A stretch of 64,000 nucleotides of DNA, from positions 24,119,001 through 24,183,000 of the forward strand of contig NC_079885.1 of NCBI RefSeq assembly GCF_029227915.1. Direction: 5' to 3'. The notes under the pieces were generated by a model. It did no database searches and was not told where the DNA came from. It was given only the letters and a program-made list of their open reading frames with translations. Positions 47,701 to 64,000 of the stretch are shown here, piece by piece. The first letter of the stretch is position 1. Every line of letters begins with the position of its first letter. Source of the DNA: Hydractinia symbiolongicarpus (lineage: Eukaryota > Cnidaria > Hydrozoa > Anthoathecata > Hydractiniidae). Made by a program: the position numbers and the translations under genes.

Positions 47701-48654
47701 CAGCACTTAAGATTATCTAATAAGAAACAAGAGTGCCATAAATAGCTGACTTTATCATTGTCGTGGCTGTCTGCAAATATTAAACAATTCTATTCCTACG
47801 ACAGCACAGTAATATCTGACTGATACAGATTAATTAATACATTAATTTAATAAAAAATCTAATTGCATATAAATATGATCGGATCAAAATTTGTTGACTT
47901 GAAGTGACAAAAATTAGGGTAATGGAAATAATTAAAGCTGACGAAAATATGAACATTTTCGTTATTGATTTCGCGAATCTAGAGTTCAAGCAACACTATT
48001 GTCGGTCCTAAGTAACGAAATTTAATATTGATAAGGTAAATTTAACGTGTTATTATTTATTCCTGGTATAAAGTTTTAAATGTACTAGCTAAGAAAAGTA
48101 ACTGTGCAAGACTTATAAGTGATGGTGATGCAACATACCACATTATGTTAGAAAACTTCCATGTTGAAGAAATAATAATCAAATATGCGGATGAACTTTG
48201 GTTTCTATGGGTGCGTGTTTTTTTTCCTTTTGTGTATAACTGTCGAGACATCCCAACGTTGTTTTATTCCCGGTTTTTAGACTTTTGGTAACAGCTGTAA
48301 CTCCCTGCAAATTTCTAACCTAATTTTCATTACATCCTATACATCAATCCAAAAATATATAGACTAGTATAGATGTGGTTAGGAGAGATTGGTTGAAAAT
48401 CATGTTGTACAGAAGACGCGCAATTACCTTACCATTGCAGCTATGGCGCAATCCAAACAAATCATTGATGCGAAGAATGCGCACCTTACATCAGTTCCTT
48501 GTAGGGAATGCCATACAGAGCTTTTAACCTTTGGTCATACACTTTTATTTGCAGCAGCTCGTAGAAGGACAAAGATTCAGCAAGATAATTTTCATATTAT
48601 GAACAACATCTTATAATTCACGCTAAGAAATTTAAAAAGCTGGTGCATTGTGTT
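44773..48654. other. Intergenic/upstream region between divergent secreted genes
   Basis: No supported gene. The first exons and promoter of the ADAM/lectin gene should be here. One possible minus-strand exon near 47255-47330 has a good GTGAGT donor, but it could not be tied to the gene by domain. A poly-G tract lies at 44998-45009 and a diverged unit of the 129-bp family near 46230-46300. Confidence 0.4.
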
Positions 48655-54693
<6,039 letters not shown>

Positions 54694-54950
54694 AAAATTG
54701 GTACAATTTGAAGTTATGAAAAAAAAAGGATGTTAGATTTAATTAAGATGCTCAGGGCTTATCAGTTCGCATAATATCTATTTTTATATTTATATTTTTA
54801 TATTTATATCAATATTTATTATATTTTGCATAGAAATAGTGACACTTGCTTACCTTAAGACTTGTGTTTTCTTTCCTCCAAGATTACAGTACTCAGTGTT
54901 TAGTGGGAGTCACAACGTTGGCTTAAATTAGCTGCCCCTTATTAACCAAA

Positions 54951-54956
54951 AATAAA
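54951..54956 (+). other. Candidate polyadenylation signal
   Basis: AATAAA about 260 bases after the MAM-trypsin stop codon, the first canonical hexamer I noticed downstream. Confidence 0.4.
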
Positions 54957-55641
54957 TGTCAAAGAAAATTAGGGCCCAAAAATTATTTGAACCAACAAGT
55001 AATATGGGTCTGTTTTTTTAATTATGCTAAATATACACTAAAAGAAAATTGGACAGTAATGGAAATCGCTAAATTCCATATGCCCACCTTCGTTTTTCTG
55101 CGGGACTTCACTGAAAGTTCTGACATTTTTAGATCAATAATAATTCAAGAAAGCGTTATAAAATTATCCGCGTTTTAAACTTTTGAGTAACGGAATTTCA
55201 GTAGAAGACAAGTAGTAATAGACAAGGTATTTCTAGCTATATAACCATACAGCACACACTCTTTCTTTCAACAGCCCTACTCCTTACTGCCAAAGTCTTC
55301 GAAAGTTATTCACAACTGTTCATAAACAATTATAAGAATTTAATTTTATGATGCACCACGAGAATTAATGATTTGTGGTCTTAGGGGCTGTTCATTTTGG
55401 AAATATTTTCTTGGGAACCGGGTAAATGTTTCAGCATGATATCAAGTCGAGATCTCGGGCTGTTAACAAACTCCTCAAAATTTAGTTGCATTTATATGAA
55501 AAAAAAAACATTTTCCTGCCTACCGAGATCTCCGGTGCGCATGATCGAGATCTTGGTGCGCAGGTAATGCATTTGCTCATATTAACAGAAGTTTCCTCGG
55601 TAGGCGAGATAAATTTTGTCGATTCGGCATACGTTTTAAAA

Positions 55642-55825
55642 TCTCTTTAAGAATAGCCGTCGTCTGTCTGTGGGTCCGCGAAAGCAGCGTCCCGTAACGG
55701 AAATACGAAATTTTTAAAATGCGCACGAATATCAAATGCGATATATTCTTATCCACTTTGTAAATTTCAAGAACAAGCGAACGCGACGGGCGACCCCGTG
55801 GGTTTTTCCACGGGCTAACGACAAG
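55642..55825 (+). mobile_element. Helitron-like element, subtype B (H9)
   Basis: Starts TCTCTTTAAGAATAGCCGTC after an A, contains the CACTTTGTAAATTTCAAG block and the CCCGTGGGTTTTTCCACGGG hairpin, and ends CAAG directly against the next element. Confidence 0.65.
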
Positions 55826-55955
55826 TCTATATTATAATACCCGTATACGTCTGTCCGTCTGTCACGCAAAATGGTACCGAAAGTAGTGAGACGCAAGCTA
55901 TGCGGTGTAAAAAGAACGGGCTAACCCCGTGGATTTTCCACAGGCCACCGACTAG
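55826..55955 (+). mobile_element. Helitron-like element, subtype A (H10)
   Basis: Starts TCTATATTATAATACCCG and ends with a CCGTGGATTTTCCACAGG hairpin and CTAG before T. It is joined head-to-tail to H9 with no intervening base. Confidence 0.65.
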
Positions 55956-57972
55956 TAAACAATAATTTCTTATCCCAATAAACAATAGAAACTTATCACA
56001 TGATATTTTCTCACCCAAGGAAGATTTTTCTCGCCCGTGCCATATGAACAGAAAGTAAAAATTATATCATAGTGAAATATTTCCCATATGAACAGCCCCT
56101 TAGTAAAGAAGTTAGCAAAATTACATGAACCTTCACTAACGTCTTAGGTTAGCATTTTTTTAATGTTACTTCTTTGTTGTTTGGTTATTTGTCAACTCAT
56201 CTTCTGTCTTCAAAATTTTACTTAGCGTGACTAGTTTTGTCTCCAAATGACGAGAGTTGGTTTTTGTCTTCGATTTGTATTCGGTTACGAAATAGGAGCG
56301 CTCCATAACTTTATCGTCCAAAAATTCGATATAATTGTAGTTTTCGTCAGTCATTTTTTTAATGACTGAAGAATCGGATTATTCCATTTTTCACACCTTT
56401 CTGGGTCGTAGCGCGGATTCACCAATAATGCGGAAATTGTGGAAATTCTACAATTTCCACAATTTCCATTATGGCTAATTTAATTTTAGCTAATTTTCGA
56501 CATTGATTACTCAGCTTAAACATCTGCCAATTTAAAACTTGATCAAACGCTGATCAAAGTAATGAATGGGAAATACGTGGTTTTGATAAGCTGTTAAGGA
56601 CATCTCAAGCTTGAAATACATTGCTCATCTCGGCAATGACCCAATAATACAGAAAATGTGCATTTGAAGAACGGTTGACAAGGTATTTAGGTATAAAAAC
56701 TTTTTAATGATATTAACGAGCCATGTTCTGAACAGCTGGGTGGAACAAGCTTTAGGCAATTGGCCCTATTTTGATTTTAGGTGGTTCCTAGTACCTATAC
56801 GGTAGTTGAGATCAGTTATTTGCATTTGTTTCCAAGTTTGTTATTTTTTCATTTTTATTTAACGGTAATTTAACCTAACGTATTGACGTCGAACTGGAAC
56901 AAAAAGGGCTATATTTGTCGTGAAAAAACAGACATTAAAAATGCTATTTACAGAAGTCACACACACACACACAGTGAATACATAAACACACACACTATTG
57001 TCGCTGTCTACAATCCTTAAAATATTTTATCTACGGCGCTTAGATTTTGAGATTTGTTTGGGGCCAGGGTGCAAACTATGCAACAGAGCCAAAATCGCGT
57101 ATAAATTTTTTTCCTTTCGTCATGTTGGAGTTCATTTAGGAAAATCCAACATTAGTTATGCGTGTGAAGGGGAAGGGCGTGCGAAATCAAACTCGCTTTT
57201 AGACACATGGTCGTTTAATCAAAGTTGTGGAAAAATACAGATAAAAAAAGGTTAAAACTGTCATACTATAGATTACTAGCTTTTAATTTTGTCATAACTA
57301 TTGGGGTAAGTGGATGTAAGGACTACTTTTGAATGCTTTAAGTTTCGTTAATGAAATTTTGAGCGATATACTATTACGTCACAAAAAATTCTTAAGATTA
57401 AAATTTGACACGTTCTTAACATTTCATGCATCTAAAAGTAGATTGGCAATAAAAAAACAGAGAAAACAACAAAAAAGGCGGGAATCGACTTATATCGGCA
57501 CGAGGGTGTGATGGCGAGAATCCTTTATTTTATTTTATTGTGACTACGAATTAAAATTGTGCTGTGTATGTTATCTTATTGTTTGCATACAAACTAGTGA
57601 AATAAAACTCAATCTTTATTTTACAGTGAAAATTAAATAGTTGTTTCTTCATGTTTTGATAATTTGATTAATCTTAACACAAAATAATTTCCTCTTTGCT
57701 AATATTTGTCGCCTCTATTTTTCGCCGCTCTAAAAGATTTTATTTTCCTATATTCAAAGACACAAAACCAGCTGCACCCTACTATCGCCTCACTGCATGA
57801 TAGGTCGACAATTTCAACAATGCTTATACTTCTGATTTTTTTCAACTTTAGATAATGACGAGCCATCATTTTCTTTAAAATCTAAAAAAAGTTTTTCCTG
57901 CAAGTAAAAATTACTTATTTAACGGTATTCTTCGGATGAATAATTAATAAAATGACGTAAAAACAATTCTTA

Positions 57973-58182
57973 CTAAAATCTTGGACAAAAATATTCAAAT
58001 ATGGACAAAAGCGTCAAACGGTCAATGCTCAGCTGCCAGTAGGTTACAAAGTCGTTAGTTTTACACACACGTAAGTCAAGCGAACAGCAAGGAAATGCAA
58101 CGACACAAGAAAGCAGGATAGCAAGAAATAAAAACAACACTGTCTTGACTTTTATAAATTGCATATAGACAGGTTTATGCAT
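57973..58182 (-). CDS. Candidate small secreted protein or signal-peptide exon
   Basis: The 69-codon ORF has ATGs at 58182 and 58164. After a short basic start (MQFIKVK) comes a strong hydrophobic core, TVLFLFLAILLSCVVAF, typical of a signal peptide, followed by CCSLDLRVCK. A GTGTGT donor-like site after the DLR codons suggests it may be exon 1 of a longer gene. A TATATAA motif lies about 75-95 bases upstream. No family recognised. Confidence 0.4.
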   Translation of the reverse strand: MHKPVYMQFIKVKTVLFLFLAILLSCVVAFPCCSLDLRVCKTNDFVTYWQLSIDRLTLLSIFEYFCPRF

Positions 58183-58253
58183 AGCTAGTAGCAGGTAGTG
58201 AAAAAGCTGTTTCTGATGACTTGTTGATAACAGCTAGCTGGACGCATTTTTTG

Positions 58254-58263
58254 CTTATATATT
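58254..58263 (-). promoter_or_regulatory. TATA-like element
   Basis: ATATATAAGC on minus, about 75 bases before the first ATG of the small secreted ORF. AT-rich background lowers its value. Confidence 0.25.
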
Positions 58264-58588
58264 GATTACATTTAACTATAGCTAGCTAAATATTTAAAGA
58301 AAGTAAAAAAAATTGATAACAAGGTTGTTATGACAAAATTTTTATTCTTGATTTTTTTTTTCGTTTTCACACAATAAAGAAAACGTAAACTAAAACACAA
58401 AGCAAATTCAGTGAGAAATATACTTGAAACTAAGATATTAAAATTCAGCGCAGTCATTGCCTAAAATATGCCATCATATCATATCTATCATTAAAATCCG
58501 ACAAGAAATTTATCAACATCGATAATTTTCACGGATATATGTTTATTTCCTACTACAACCTTGACTGGAAACTCGATATGGCATGTGT

Positions 58589-59284
58589 TCAAGTTTTGAA
58601 ATTGTTGACCAGTGACGTTAAACTTCCACACAAATACCTTCTTACGATCATATTTCTCCATATCAATATAACAGTACTGGTGATGGAATTCATGCACATC
58701 GATACGTACATCAGGTAAATTAATGCGAACGTAATGTTTTTGTTTATATCAACGCTGACAAAAATGGTCAAAAAACAACGTGAAACCATATGCACAAAGT
58801 ACCATGAAACTTGTGACAAAAGAACCGATAATATTGTTTTTGTTAACCTGTTTTCGTATTGCGAATGACAAGATAGCGATTGACTCCTTCGATTGTTTCT
58901 TTTTATAAACACAAGCAAATGTAAATACAATATCGGGAAAAGAATAACAAATATAGATCCAGCTGCAAGCATCGCATAAAATGGTGGACCTGTATCAAAA
59001 TATTTTTTTGATGTTTTGTACAAGGAAAAATTTAAAACATCGGGTATCGCTAAAATGAGAATATATGTTACCACTGAAAAAACTAAGTATTTGAGTTTTA
59101 GATTTACCCTGTACAGTAAAACTAAATATCTGTCAAGAGTTATAGCAAGTGTTAAGCTGCAAGAAGTTAATGGAGGGATGTACTTAATCGTCTGAAAGAA
59201 CACGCATACTGCTTCGGAGGCGGAAACCCATCCAAAGATCAACCCGGAAGGTAATGCAACTGCACCAACCATTAAATCGGACAT
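58589..59284 (-). pseudogene. Class A G-protein-coupled receptor, TM2-TM7 open, TM1 out of frame
   Basis: The 231-residue open stretch has TM2 (SDLMVGAVALP), TM3 with C27 and the E/DRY-type LDRYLVL (50-56), TM4 (66-84), TM5 (103-126), TM6 (150-172, lacking the usual CWxP) and TM7 (184-209) with NSITS where NPxxY is expected. Upstream, a TM1-like segment (LILLVSNIAVNLLYLVA) lies in another frame and a plausible ATG near 59490 in a third. So this is a frame-broken receptor gene, an error-containing assembly, or a gene with unrecognised splicing. Ligand unknown. Confidence 0.65.
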
Positions 59285-60970
59285 AGATATTGCAAAAAAT
59301 AATTTGTTGGCTTTCCTATGTGTCTCTTCGCCGCAACTAAATACAGTAAATTCACTGCAATATTTGATACAAGCAATATAAGGGAATGACTTTTAGGAGC
59401 ATATCTACTGTTCGTTTTGATGCTGTTATGCGTCTAATGATCAGGCAATTGTGATGCACTTTAGAAATTGTTATATTTCCGTTTGCCATTTTTGCATTTA
59501 GAACTTTACGCTTCAAATTTCAACATCTAAAAGAATACAAGAAGAGAAAGACAAGGAAACAAAGGACCTGCGAAATGTTTAAATTATTTAAATTTTTAAT
59601 CACATCTGTTTGATGGGAATATAAAATTTTATATTTCATGTATATTACGATTTTCTAAACAAAACAATTCACTGATTGTTTAATTCTTAAATTTTACGTC
59701 AAAGTCTATTTTCTAAAATCTATTTTGCCAATTAGATTATCTTCTTTATTTTTTTAGGGTTTGGTTGCAACGTCATCCTAGCGTTTTATGTTTTAACATG
59801 TAAACGGAACCTTAAAAACGCCTTGGCCTTGTCTGCTTACTTGACGTGCTCTTATAGCAGCGAAAAAATAATTATAAGCCTTGCTTAACCTTCTCTTGCA
59901 ACTAGAAGTGCGCAAATAATCGAGAATGTTGTTATTAGGCTGAATTAGCTATAGCCATAGCTGTAACCAGTGACAAAAATCACCACGGCAATGTTTTGGG
60001 CACTTTTCAAAGTTAGCATAAACCATCAACTTTCCAACACAACGCAGCTGGTAGACTACGAAATTGAAACTTCTGCCCAAAGTCCCAAGTGCTAAGTCCG
60101 ATATGAAATGCGAATGTAAACTTTTACCAGTTAATATTGTAAAATCTAATATAGGAATAGCCGAGATTACTACTTGTGACCACGGAGTCCAAAATGTACG
60201 CTCATCTGTTAACATGTTTTTGTCTTTAATTGTAGCTTAAAACATTTTAAATATAATAAAAAATATGTTTTTGACCATTTTTTTAGCTATGGTCCACAAT
60301 CTCATTTTTGTCTGTATCAGCGTTGTGTACGGCTCTTTGGTGCTGCTCCACACGTTGGTTAAACATCCGTTTCATTTCACAACAACAACAACAAAATAAC
60401 AAAAATTACCCCCCCCCCCCTGCAATCCATGTGCTCTTGATCCATATATTGGACAACCAGCTTTAAACACTCATAAGCTAATTACACTGATACAAGTTTT
60501 TGACCATATTGATTGTGTTGATATAGAAAGAGAGTACGTTAGGACGTCAAGAAAAGTGAAAGAAACCATAGATAGTATACACAGAAATACTCAAATCAAT
60601 AGTATTTCCTATCAAATTCCAAAAATATTACCCGCACTTTAAAAATACTTGAAAAAAGTGTAAATGATTCCAGGCAAACGTAACAGAAAGCAAACTTTTA
60701 GAAAAATGAAAGATTTTAATCTACTGTTTCCATGCAGGTCTGTAAAAATTTAATTACTTTAATTGCTATGATTGGTTGATTTAGTTCCTCAAATTAAATA
60801 GCCAAGGAAGTATGAACGAAAATTTGGTATTCTAATTGAAAGAATTTTAAAAGGTGACAAAAAAGGGCCACGAATAAAAAGGTCTAAAGAAATACAAGCT
60901 CTAACATAATTTGGAACAATTTAAGTTTATTTTAATGACGCAAAAAAAGTTAACAGCATTATTCATATCA
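59285..60970. other. Intergenic, nothing firm
   Basis: The first ~220 bases hold the out-of-frame TM1 of the receptor. The ORF at 59949-60215 (minus) is open but resembles nothing I know. A poly-C run lies at about 60411-60420. Confidence 0.4.
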
Positions 60971-61698
60971 CTAGTCGATAAGGCCCGTGAAAAAATCCAC
61001 TTAGGCAGAAGAACAATGGCAAAATAGGTTGTTTTAGATTTTTTGCTGACGTCAGCAGTGCAATTACAAAACTTTTTGGCGAATTTTAGTTTATTCGTTG
61101 CCTGTACTGTGCAGAGGTTTAAACGCTGACCAAGAAAATGTATATGATCATGTCTTTTTGATAAGCGGTTAATGAGATATAAGGGTTTTAAGATTTTGCT
61201 GACGTCAGCAATGGCCAGTCAAACCCCCAAAAAATTTTTTTTTAAATTTGTATACCTGCTGCCTTCATTGTATAGGTCTTGAAACGCTGATCAAGAAAAT
61301 GTATAGGATCGCGTATTTTTGACAAACGGTTGCAGAGATATCAGGGTTTGAAGGTTTTCTGGTGACGTCATCAACCCGTCCATTCCAAAACGGATTCGGG
61401 GACCCAGGTTTGGGAAACGTACCCAAATTAATCCCAGGTGGTCCCTAGTTACCTACGCAGGAGATGACGTCAGTTATTTCCACCCGTTTCCAAGTTATTT
61501 AGCCTTAAATTTAAAAGTGCAATGCAATGGATTCACTAATCTTAATATACTTTCCTTTGACGTCAATATTGCTCTAACGTCAAAGTTTGCTAATTTACAG
61601 AACAAATTTATAGGCGATGTTTTATAGACTTTATCAAAGAAATTTTATCCACTTTGCAAAAGTGACAGACAGACAGAACTGGCGTATTATTATATAGA
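60971..61698 (-). mobile_element. Helitron-like element, long subtype C, full length (H11)
   Basis: On minus: starts TCTATATAATAATACGCCAG, then a GTCTGTCTGTCAC tract, three gacgtca-containing blocks alternating with ttcttgatcagcgtt-type blocks, and ends with the GTGGATTTTTTCAC hairpin, GGGCCTTATCGA and CTAG before T. 728 bp, the reference copy for H3, H4 and H12. Confidence 0.7.
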
Positions 61699-61929
61699 TT
61701 AGTCGATAAGGCCCGTGGAAAAAGCCACTTAGGCAGAAGGACAATGGAAAAGTAGGTTGTTTTAGATTTTTTGCTGACGTCAGCAGTGCAATTACAAAAA
61801 TATTTAGCGAAATTTAGTTTATTCGTTGCCTGTACTATGCAGATGTTAAAACGCTGACCAAGAAAATGTATATGATCATATCTTTTAGATAAGCAGTTAA
61901 TGAGACATAAGGGTTTTAACATTTTGCTG
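61699..61929 (-). mobile_element. Helitron-like element, subtype C, truncated (H12)
   Basis: A second copy directly adjoins the 5' end of H11 (head-to-tail). It matches for about 230 bases and stops at ttttgctg, seven bases before the acceptor of the exon at 61936. Confidence 0.7.
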
Positions 61930-61935
61930 TTATAG

Positions 61936-62654
61936 CTGAGAAGAGTGGTGGTGAACCATCCCTTATACACTTTCGCAGTTCATCTGGAAAACATGTTAAA
62001 ATTGCTGTAAACCAAGAAATCTCTTTCCGGCTTGCAGTGAATGATGCATCAGAGCAACCGCTATCAAAAATTGCTGAAAAATCAAGAGAGCTTCCAGTAG
62101 CTGCCAAATTTTTAAAAGAAAAAAATGTGCCTCAAATATATCTAGACTTGGGAGTTTTTAACATTACAAAAGGTTTTACTGAGCATGTTGTTCTTGCGTC
62201 AGCAAATAAATCAAAATCTGAGTTTGCTGTTATATTCCCGCTGAATTTAAATGTTAAATTTCAAGTTACTTCCAAGCTAAAATTAGCAAAGGATGAACAA
62301 TATAGGGAACTTTGTTCGAATTGTTCTAATGTTGCTGAATCTGAGATAGCAGAGTATTTAAATGTTGTCAACCTAGCAGATGATGAAACACGATATGTAA
62401 TTAAGTATAAAAAACTTCTTAAATTGATACACTCAGAGTTCACTGATACTGACAGTGATAGTGATACAAAAAAGGAAGTTAGTATTTCAGGTAGTGTTTC
62501 TAAAGAGGAAGAAGCTGTTCTAACCCTACATACAGAGCAACGAGACCTTGTTCGGAAACAACAGAAAGAAAAAGAACGTATGGCCAAATTAGAAAAAGAG
62601 CGCTTAAAAGCTGAACGCAAGAAAGAGAAAAAGGAAAGAAACTGTTGTTCATAA
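61936..62654 (+). CDS. Unrecognised protein, terminal exon with charged coiled coil
   Basis: This 719-base open exon follows a GTTATAG acceptor and codes 238 residues to a TAA. The N-terminal ~150 residues look globular (IYLDLGVFNITKGFTEHVV, FPLNLNVKFQVTSKLKLA). An acidic Ser/Asp patch (TDTDSDSDTKKE) and a Lys/Glu coiled coil (KQQKEKERMAKLEKERLKA) follow, ending NCCS. The Cys-Cys-X end could in principle be prenylated, but that is speculation. I recognise no family. Upstream exon(s) were not found because Helitron-like sequence fills the space before it. Confidence 0.5.
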
Positions 62655-62879
62655 AAGGCAGTAAAAGAAAAATTTAACATCTTACTTTAGTGATGTCTCC
62701 TTCGTTCTTACCATAAAAACCACAAACAATCTTTCAAACCTTCTTCTCGCTGGCCAAGATAGCTTTCCTTGCCAAGTGTTAATAGGGTATCCTGATAAAT
62801 AACCTATAAAATTAATTTGTTAAACATATAGGAACATCTTAGGTAGAAAATACCGCTCTGTTTTGTGCTGAATATTAAT

Positions 62880-63504
62880 AAGCTGAAACCCAATATCTGT
62901 GACTATGTTGGGTTCTGAATTGTGGTGTTGAATCGAACTTTGCACATGGAACATCTTAGTGTCACCTTCTTTTTATGTAGATTTGATAAATCGTTTTTTC
63001 GTTTCATCACATTATTTTCTTTATGCAGACAAAATCGTGTATCATCTACCACCATGTAAATATCTGTCCCGTTAAAAGCCTTTACTGGTTTCTGCATCCA
63101 ATAAAGAAGGAATTTCACCAAGCTTATTTTGTTATCTGGTCACGAAGGAATGTTTTCGTATTGCTTTGGCTTACTTTGATACTTTCTGCTCATCTGATAT
63201 TTAATGGCACCTATCGCGCTTCGTTGCTATCTTTTAAATAATTTCGTAGATTTTCCAAGTACCTGTCAGTGACAAAGATTGTACTTTTATGCAGAAGATG
63301 ATCAGAAATTGCTTCAAACGTTTCATAAGTTTTCGGTAGTCCCTGGAGGAGGGCCTTGTATATGTAAACACATTCTATACATTCTTTAGTGATCGAAACT
63401 TCTGGTGCAACCTTCACAATAACATGTCTTGTTAAGACCCAACGTTGAACAGTATTTTCTGTCAGCATTGTTTGCAACTCTGCTGATTCTTTGAATTTTA
63501 ACAA
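62880..63504 (-). pseudogene. Decayed transposon-linked protein of the E(E)ADT(K/R)M type
   Basis: Minus frames give in order: a helix-rich piece (VQRWVLTRHVIVKVAPEVS), IFVTDRYLENLRNYLKD, then after breaks LVKFLLYWMQKPVKAF and DIYMVVDDTRFCLHKEN, then KEGDTKMFHVQSS. The order 'vTDrY...LvKFLl...dI.v..ee..y...EaDTkM' matches a multi-copy family of uncharacterised proteins spread in cnidarian genomes (from memory). At least two frame breaks and internal stops show it is dead. Confidence 0.55.
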
Positions 63505-64000
63505 TGGACGCTGCTGTCTCTGCCTTTCTGCTATATATTAAATGATCGTATTTTGTATCGCATTGAAGATTCGAATAATAGATTTAAAGTAATGTGGCGG
63601 TTTATTTAATTGATATTTGGGGTTTTAAAAAATATGGTTTAAGCTTCTACGAAATAACTCGCTACGTCACTCAACACGAAACTGAAATTCTGCAAGCTAA
63701 TATTGTGAACAGGCTGGGCTGCTCATCTTTAAAACTTTGAGGGGACACGCAAAACAAGTTTTGGACAAAGTAATTTGTAGAGTACACCGTTAAGGGAGCT
63801 TTATGATTACTTGTTGATCACCTTATTAAAAAATATTTAGAACGATAATATATTACCCAGAGAAGCTCGAAAGTGGCATGTACCAATTACAAAGCGTTAA
63901 ACATTGCAGAAAAACGAGTTCGAAACGCGTACTTGCTGGTGCCATCAAAATGTCCAAAAACATTGATCTTTTTCATTCTTCTTCTGCCTAAATGCATTTC
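63505..64000. other. Right edge of window
   Basis: No gene. The last ~60 bases (ttcttcttctgcctaaatgc) resemble the region just before the 3' hairpin of a subtype-C Helitron-like element in plus orientation, which would continue beyond the window. Confidence 0.3.

Larger units (their letters stand above)
54957..57972. other. Intergenic with Helitron-like copies and small repeats
   Basis: Apart from H9/H10, a 16-bp hairpin (56432-56447 with 56452-56467) and a short (CA)n at 56959-56975, I see no supported feature. ORFs at 56998-57255 and 57329-57511 have no recognisable domain. Confidence 0.4.

Noticed and set aside
48389-48616. 75-codon ORF just before exon 1 of the MAM-trypsin gene
   Set aside because: Different frame, no signal peptide or domain; at most a 5' UTR feature.
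59949-60215. 88-codon minus-strand ORF ending FCHWLQLWL
   Set aside because: Open and fairly balanced in composition but no recognisable motif or splice support; kept only as a note.

Overview
The window is AT-rich animal DNA with spliced genes, AG/GT intron borders and dense transposable elements. Together these suggest a cnidarian, probably a hydrozoan. The grounds are a CR1/L2-like LINE and a BEL/Pao element, short non-autonomous rolling-circle repeats, lineage-expanded BTB proteins, and a secreted MAM-trypsin next to an ADAM/lectin/CUB gene. The species is inferred and not shown by any marker. Many coding exons are too short to appear as long ORFs; I rebuilt them from splice signals, codon phase and domain motifs.

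Left third (1-30100): a recently amplified, rearranged cluster of BTB-domain exons. A divergent pair (A1 on minus at 894-1499, B1 on plus at 4701-5409) lies in a ~5 kb unit that recurs at 25126-29975 (A2 and B2). Between the two units are a third copy split by an internal inversion (20092-21255) and a short fourth fragment (22736-22900). Transposons have invaded this block: a nearly intact LINE (6150-10095), a complete BEL/Pao LTR retrotransposon with 154-bp LTRs and a 5-bp target duplication (10386-18697), an RT fossil (18830-19290) and a decayed PIF/Harbinger element (23452-24150).

Middle (30100-34200): repeat-rich. Two same-orientation Helitron-like elements flank a SAP/Rho-N-like ORF fragment, followed by a ~129-bp tandem array and a possible pogo-like MITE.

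Right half (34240-54700): two secreted multi-exon genes facing away from each other. On minus, about 18 exons encode an unusual mosaic: ricin-B lectin, ADAM/reprolysin protease, short disintegrin, CUB, then further ricin-B-like domains. One of its introns carries a transposon that begins with a perfect 138-bp inverted repeat. On plus, seven exons with consistent phases encode a 483-residue protein with signal peptide, MAM domain and trypsin domain. Both look like secreted glycan- or matrix-directed proteolytic factors (inference). The far right holds Helitron-like copies, a short secreted ORF, a class A GPCR with a broken TM1, an unrecognised coiled-coil exon and a decayed transposon-linked gene.

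No rRNA, intact tRNA gene, CRISPR array or bacterial operon was seen.
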